From JBDLSY01 sp043777895 (GTDB lineage: Bacteria > Pseudomonadota > Gammaproteobacteria > Burkholderiales > Burkholderiaceae_C), in NCBI GenBank assembly GCA_043777895.1, contig JAYWHD010000155.1, positions 1-5,884 of the forward strand: a stretch of DNA of 5,884 nt. The letters are read 5' to 3'. The position numbers and the translations under genes are program-made. Positions within the stretch are counted from its first letter, which is position 1, and every line of letters starts with the position of its first letter. Below, in pieces: positions 5,005 through 5,884 of the stretch. The notes under the pieces are model-generated. The model had not been told where the DNA came from. It saw only the letters and a program-made list of their open reading frames with translations, and did not search any database.

Positions 5005-5102
5005 AAAATGATTAAAATTAGATGGTTTTTAGAGTGTATGGATTATTATTAAATTAGTTAAATATATTTAAGTATCTTTAAAAATTTAAACCTTGAGTAT
5101 AA

Positions 5103-5123
5103 GGTATAAAGCAGGTATAAAGC
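5103..5123. promoter_or_regulatory. Direct repeat GGTATAAAGC, 11-bp period, upstream of hisI
   Basis: Two exact copies (5103-5112, 5114-5123) separated by one base lie about 100-120 bp upstream of the hisI start. Spacing of about one helical turn is typical of tandem regulator sites. On the minus strand the copies read GCTTTATACC and are followed by TATACT, a possible -10 box. It may be a regulator site or just another short tandem repeat. The rest of 5005-5205 shows no gene. Confidence 0.3.
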
Positions 5124-5205
5124 CCTATTTTTTTAAACTCTTTAAGTTTCTAAAACCCATAAACTAAACTAGTATTTTGATATATTTAATATGATTGTGA
5201 GAAAC

Positions 5206-5598
5206 CTACTTCTTCTTACCATAAATAAAAGCAACTGCTAATGTACCCACAGTCGCTGTAGCAATAACGCCCCCCAACCACGACAAGCCATTTAAACCCG
5301 CATAAATTCCACCAAAAATGCCCGCTAAACCTATAATCAGGGCAAATAAAAGCCCACAAATTCGTTCTATGAAAATAAATATATTTGATTGTTTAACTCT
5401 AGAACGACGACTTTCTGTTTCTAAGGTAGTTTGTTGAACAACAAAATCAACTAAGTCTGGACGAAACTGATGTAGTTTTTCTAAATCAATGACTGGCAAT
5501 AAAGGTGAATCACTGGATTGATGGCTAACCATCATTTCGGCGTTGGTTGACCCAGCACGCACATGAGTAGACTTATTGCTCATACTGTTTAACTGCAT
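5206..5598 (-). CDS. DUF2335-like two-helix membrane protein
   Basis: The function of the family is unknown. The longest frame starts at 5598 (130 residues), but the ATG at 5583 (125 residues, MSNKSTHV) is also good and overlaps the upstream small ORF by 11 bases, which would suit coupled translation. In the 130-residue numbering, a polar N-terminus (1-30) is followed by a proline-bearing segment and a soluble helix (LEKLHQFRPDLVDFVVQQ, 39-56), a basic stretch RRSR (64-67), transmembrane helix 1 (about 80-102), a short loop NGLSW, and helix 2 (about 107-127) ending with KKK. This order, a LEKLxxxxPxLVD-like block, a charged linker and two helices, matches my memory of DUF2335. Neither start has a clear Shine-Dalgarno site. 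It sits at the accessory-looking right end. Confidence 0.65.
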   Translation of the reverse strand: MQLNSMSNKSTHVRAGSTNAEMMVSHQSSDSPLLPVIDLEKLHQFRPDLVDFVVQQTTLETESRRSRVKQSNIFIFIERICGLLFALIIGLAGIFGGIYAGLNGLSWLGGVIATATVGTLAVAFIYGKKK

Positions 5599-5746
5599 GT
5601 TTCATATCATTTGCAACCGTTTGCCAATCATTGGCTAAATTGTCTCTATCGGCTTTAAAGCCGCCGTCATCAAACAAGTAATCTCGTTTTGAATGAAAAA
5701 AGTTAAACGAGATTTTTTTTAAAAGAAAAATTAAAAATTTATTCAT
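5573..5746 (-). CDS. Small ORF overlapping the DUF2335-like gene, 57 residues or 34 from an internal start
   Basis: The minus-strand frame runs from ATG at 5746 to TAA at 5573. The last 34 residues look like a conserved soluble domain: LFDDGGFKADRDNLANDW followed by QTVANDMKHAVKQYEQ, an acidic turn and an amphipathic helix. The first 22 residues (MNKFLIFLLKKISFNFFHSK onward) come from poly-A/T DNA and a hairpin, so a downstream start, such as TTG at 5677, is plausible. The frame ends within the start of the next gene (overlap 11 bp from its ATG at 5583), indicating a two-gene operon with translational coupling. No family name is known to me; the pairing with a membrane protein suggests a partner. 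Confidence 0.5.
   Translation of the reverse strand: MNKFLIFLLKKISFNFFHSKRDYLFDDGGFKADRDNLANDWQTVANDMKHAVKQYEQ
5680..5720 (+). terminator. Intrinsic-terminator-like hairpin within the small ORF's 5' part
   Basis: AATCTCGTTT (5680-5689) pairs perfectly with AAACGAGATT (5705-5714) around a 15-base loop, and T's continue to 5720. On plus this has terminator form, yet no plus-strand gene lies upstream for more than 1 kb. On minus it would be a leader hairpin just before the conserved part of the small ORF, which argues for the downstream start of that gene. Confidence 0.4.
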
Positions 5747-5815
5747 AATTATTTTTTTAAGTTATATTAATATATATTAAATATTATAAATTATATATAA
5801 ATCACACGAATAATT
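5747..5815. promoter_or_regulatory. Divergent promoter region, extremely AT-rich
   Basis: The 69 bp between the divergent small ORF and the plus-strand gene at 5816 are almost wholly A/T except for a few bases near the right end. Many TATAAT-like words occur (for example TATAAA and TATATA), so promoters for both directions are likely but cannot be placed. Confidence 0.35.
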
Positions 5816-5884
5816 ATGTCGCTATTTGCTGCCCTAAACACCGCCCAATCTGAAGAAGATGTCAAAGATGCTTATATTAAAGCC
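5816..5884 (+). CDS. 5' end of a gene, possibly an Eco57I-like restriction-methylation protein
   Basis: Twenty-three codons from ATG at 5816 run off the right edge. An in-frame stop at 5798 makes this ATG the first possible start. The product begins MSLFAALNTAQSEEDVKDAY. An N-terminus of the form MSLFxALNxAxSEEDVKDAYIKAL is one I associate with large type IIG or Eco57I-like DNA methyltransferase-endonucleases, but 23 residues cannot prove it and no catalytic motif is in view. There is no clear Shine-Dalgarno site. The gene is divergent from the small ORF/DUF2335-like pair. Confidence 0.45.
   Translation, partial: MSLFAALNTAQSEEDVKDAYIKA

Noticed and set aside
5651..5662. 12-bp palindrome GGCTTTAAAGCC as an operator
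   Set aside because: It lies inside the best coding part of the small ORF, encoding Gly-Phe-Lys-Ala, and is adequately explained by codons.

Overview
The window is AT-rich bacterial DNA, probably from a Gram-negative proteobacterium. kdsA implies an LPS-type outer membrane. The KdsA protein is the Cys-containing, metal-dependent form that I associate with Betaproteobacteria and some AT-rich Gammaproteobacteria (Thiotrichales-like), and not with the enteric and pseudomonad form. The taxon is an inference from protein style and base composition only.

Layout. Positions 1-149 (minus) hold a start-less fragment of an RHS/YD-repeat protein that runs off the left edge. Positions 150-1542 form about 1.4 kb with no conventional gene but dense structure: T/A-rich microsatellite blocks arranged as long inverted repeats (304-454 and 508-640), a run of hairpins (667-969 and 1169-1289) and short tandem repeats (1003-1066). 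They also contain two small minus-strand reading frames the size of scraps. One of these, 1093-1188, encodes a 31-residue hydrophobic peptide whose in-frame 24-bp tandem repeat differs only by synonymous or conservative codon changes.

The core genes are kdsA (1543-2409, +; Kdo-8-phosphate synthase), a 615-residue acyl-CoA dehydrogenase with the long C-terminal extension (2663-4510, +), and hisI (4624-5004, -; phosphoribosyl-AMP cyclohydrolase, convergent with the dehydrogenase). These three housekeeping genes belong to unrelated pathways (LPS, fatty or thio-acid oxidation, histidine). Each stands alone, separated by AT-rich spacers, so they do not form an operon.

The right end looks accessory. 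A two-helix membrane protein resembling DUF2335 (5206-5583/5598, -) overlaps the end of a small ORF (5573-5746, -). Divergent from it, after a 69-bp extremely AT-rich spacer, the first 23 codons of another gene begin at 5816 (+). Its N-terminus resembles Eco57I-like restriction-methylation proteins, but this is weak evidence.

Nearly every intergenic gap carries its own short tandem repeat, with periods of 7 to 11 bp and unrelated unit sequences. No rRNA, tRNA, CRISPR array, intact insertion sequence or complete novel defence system was recognised.
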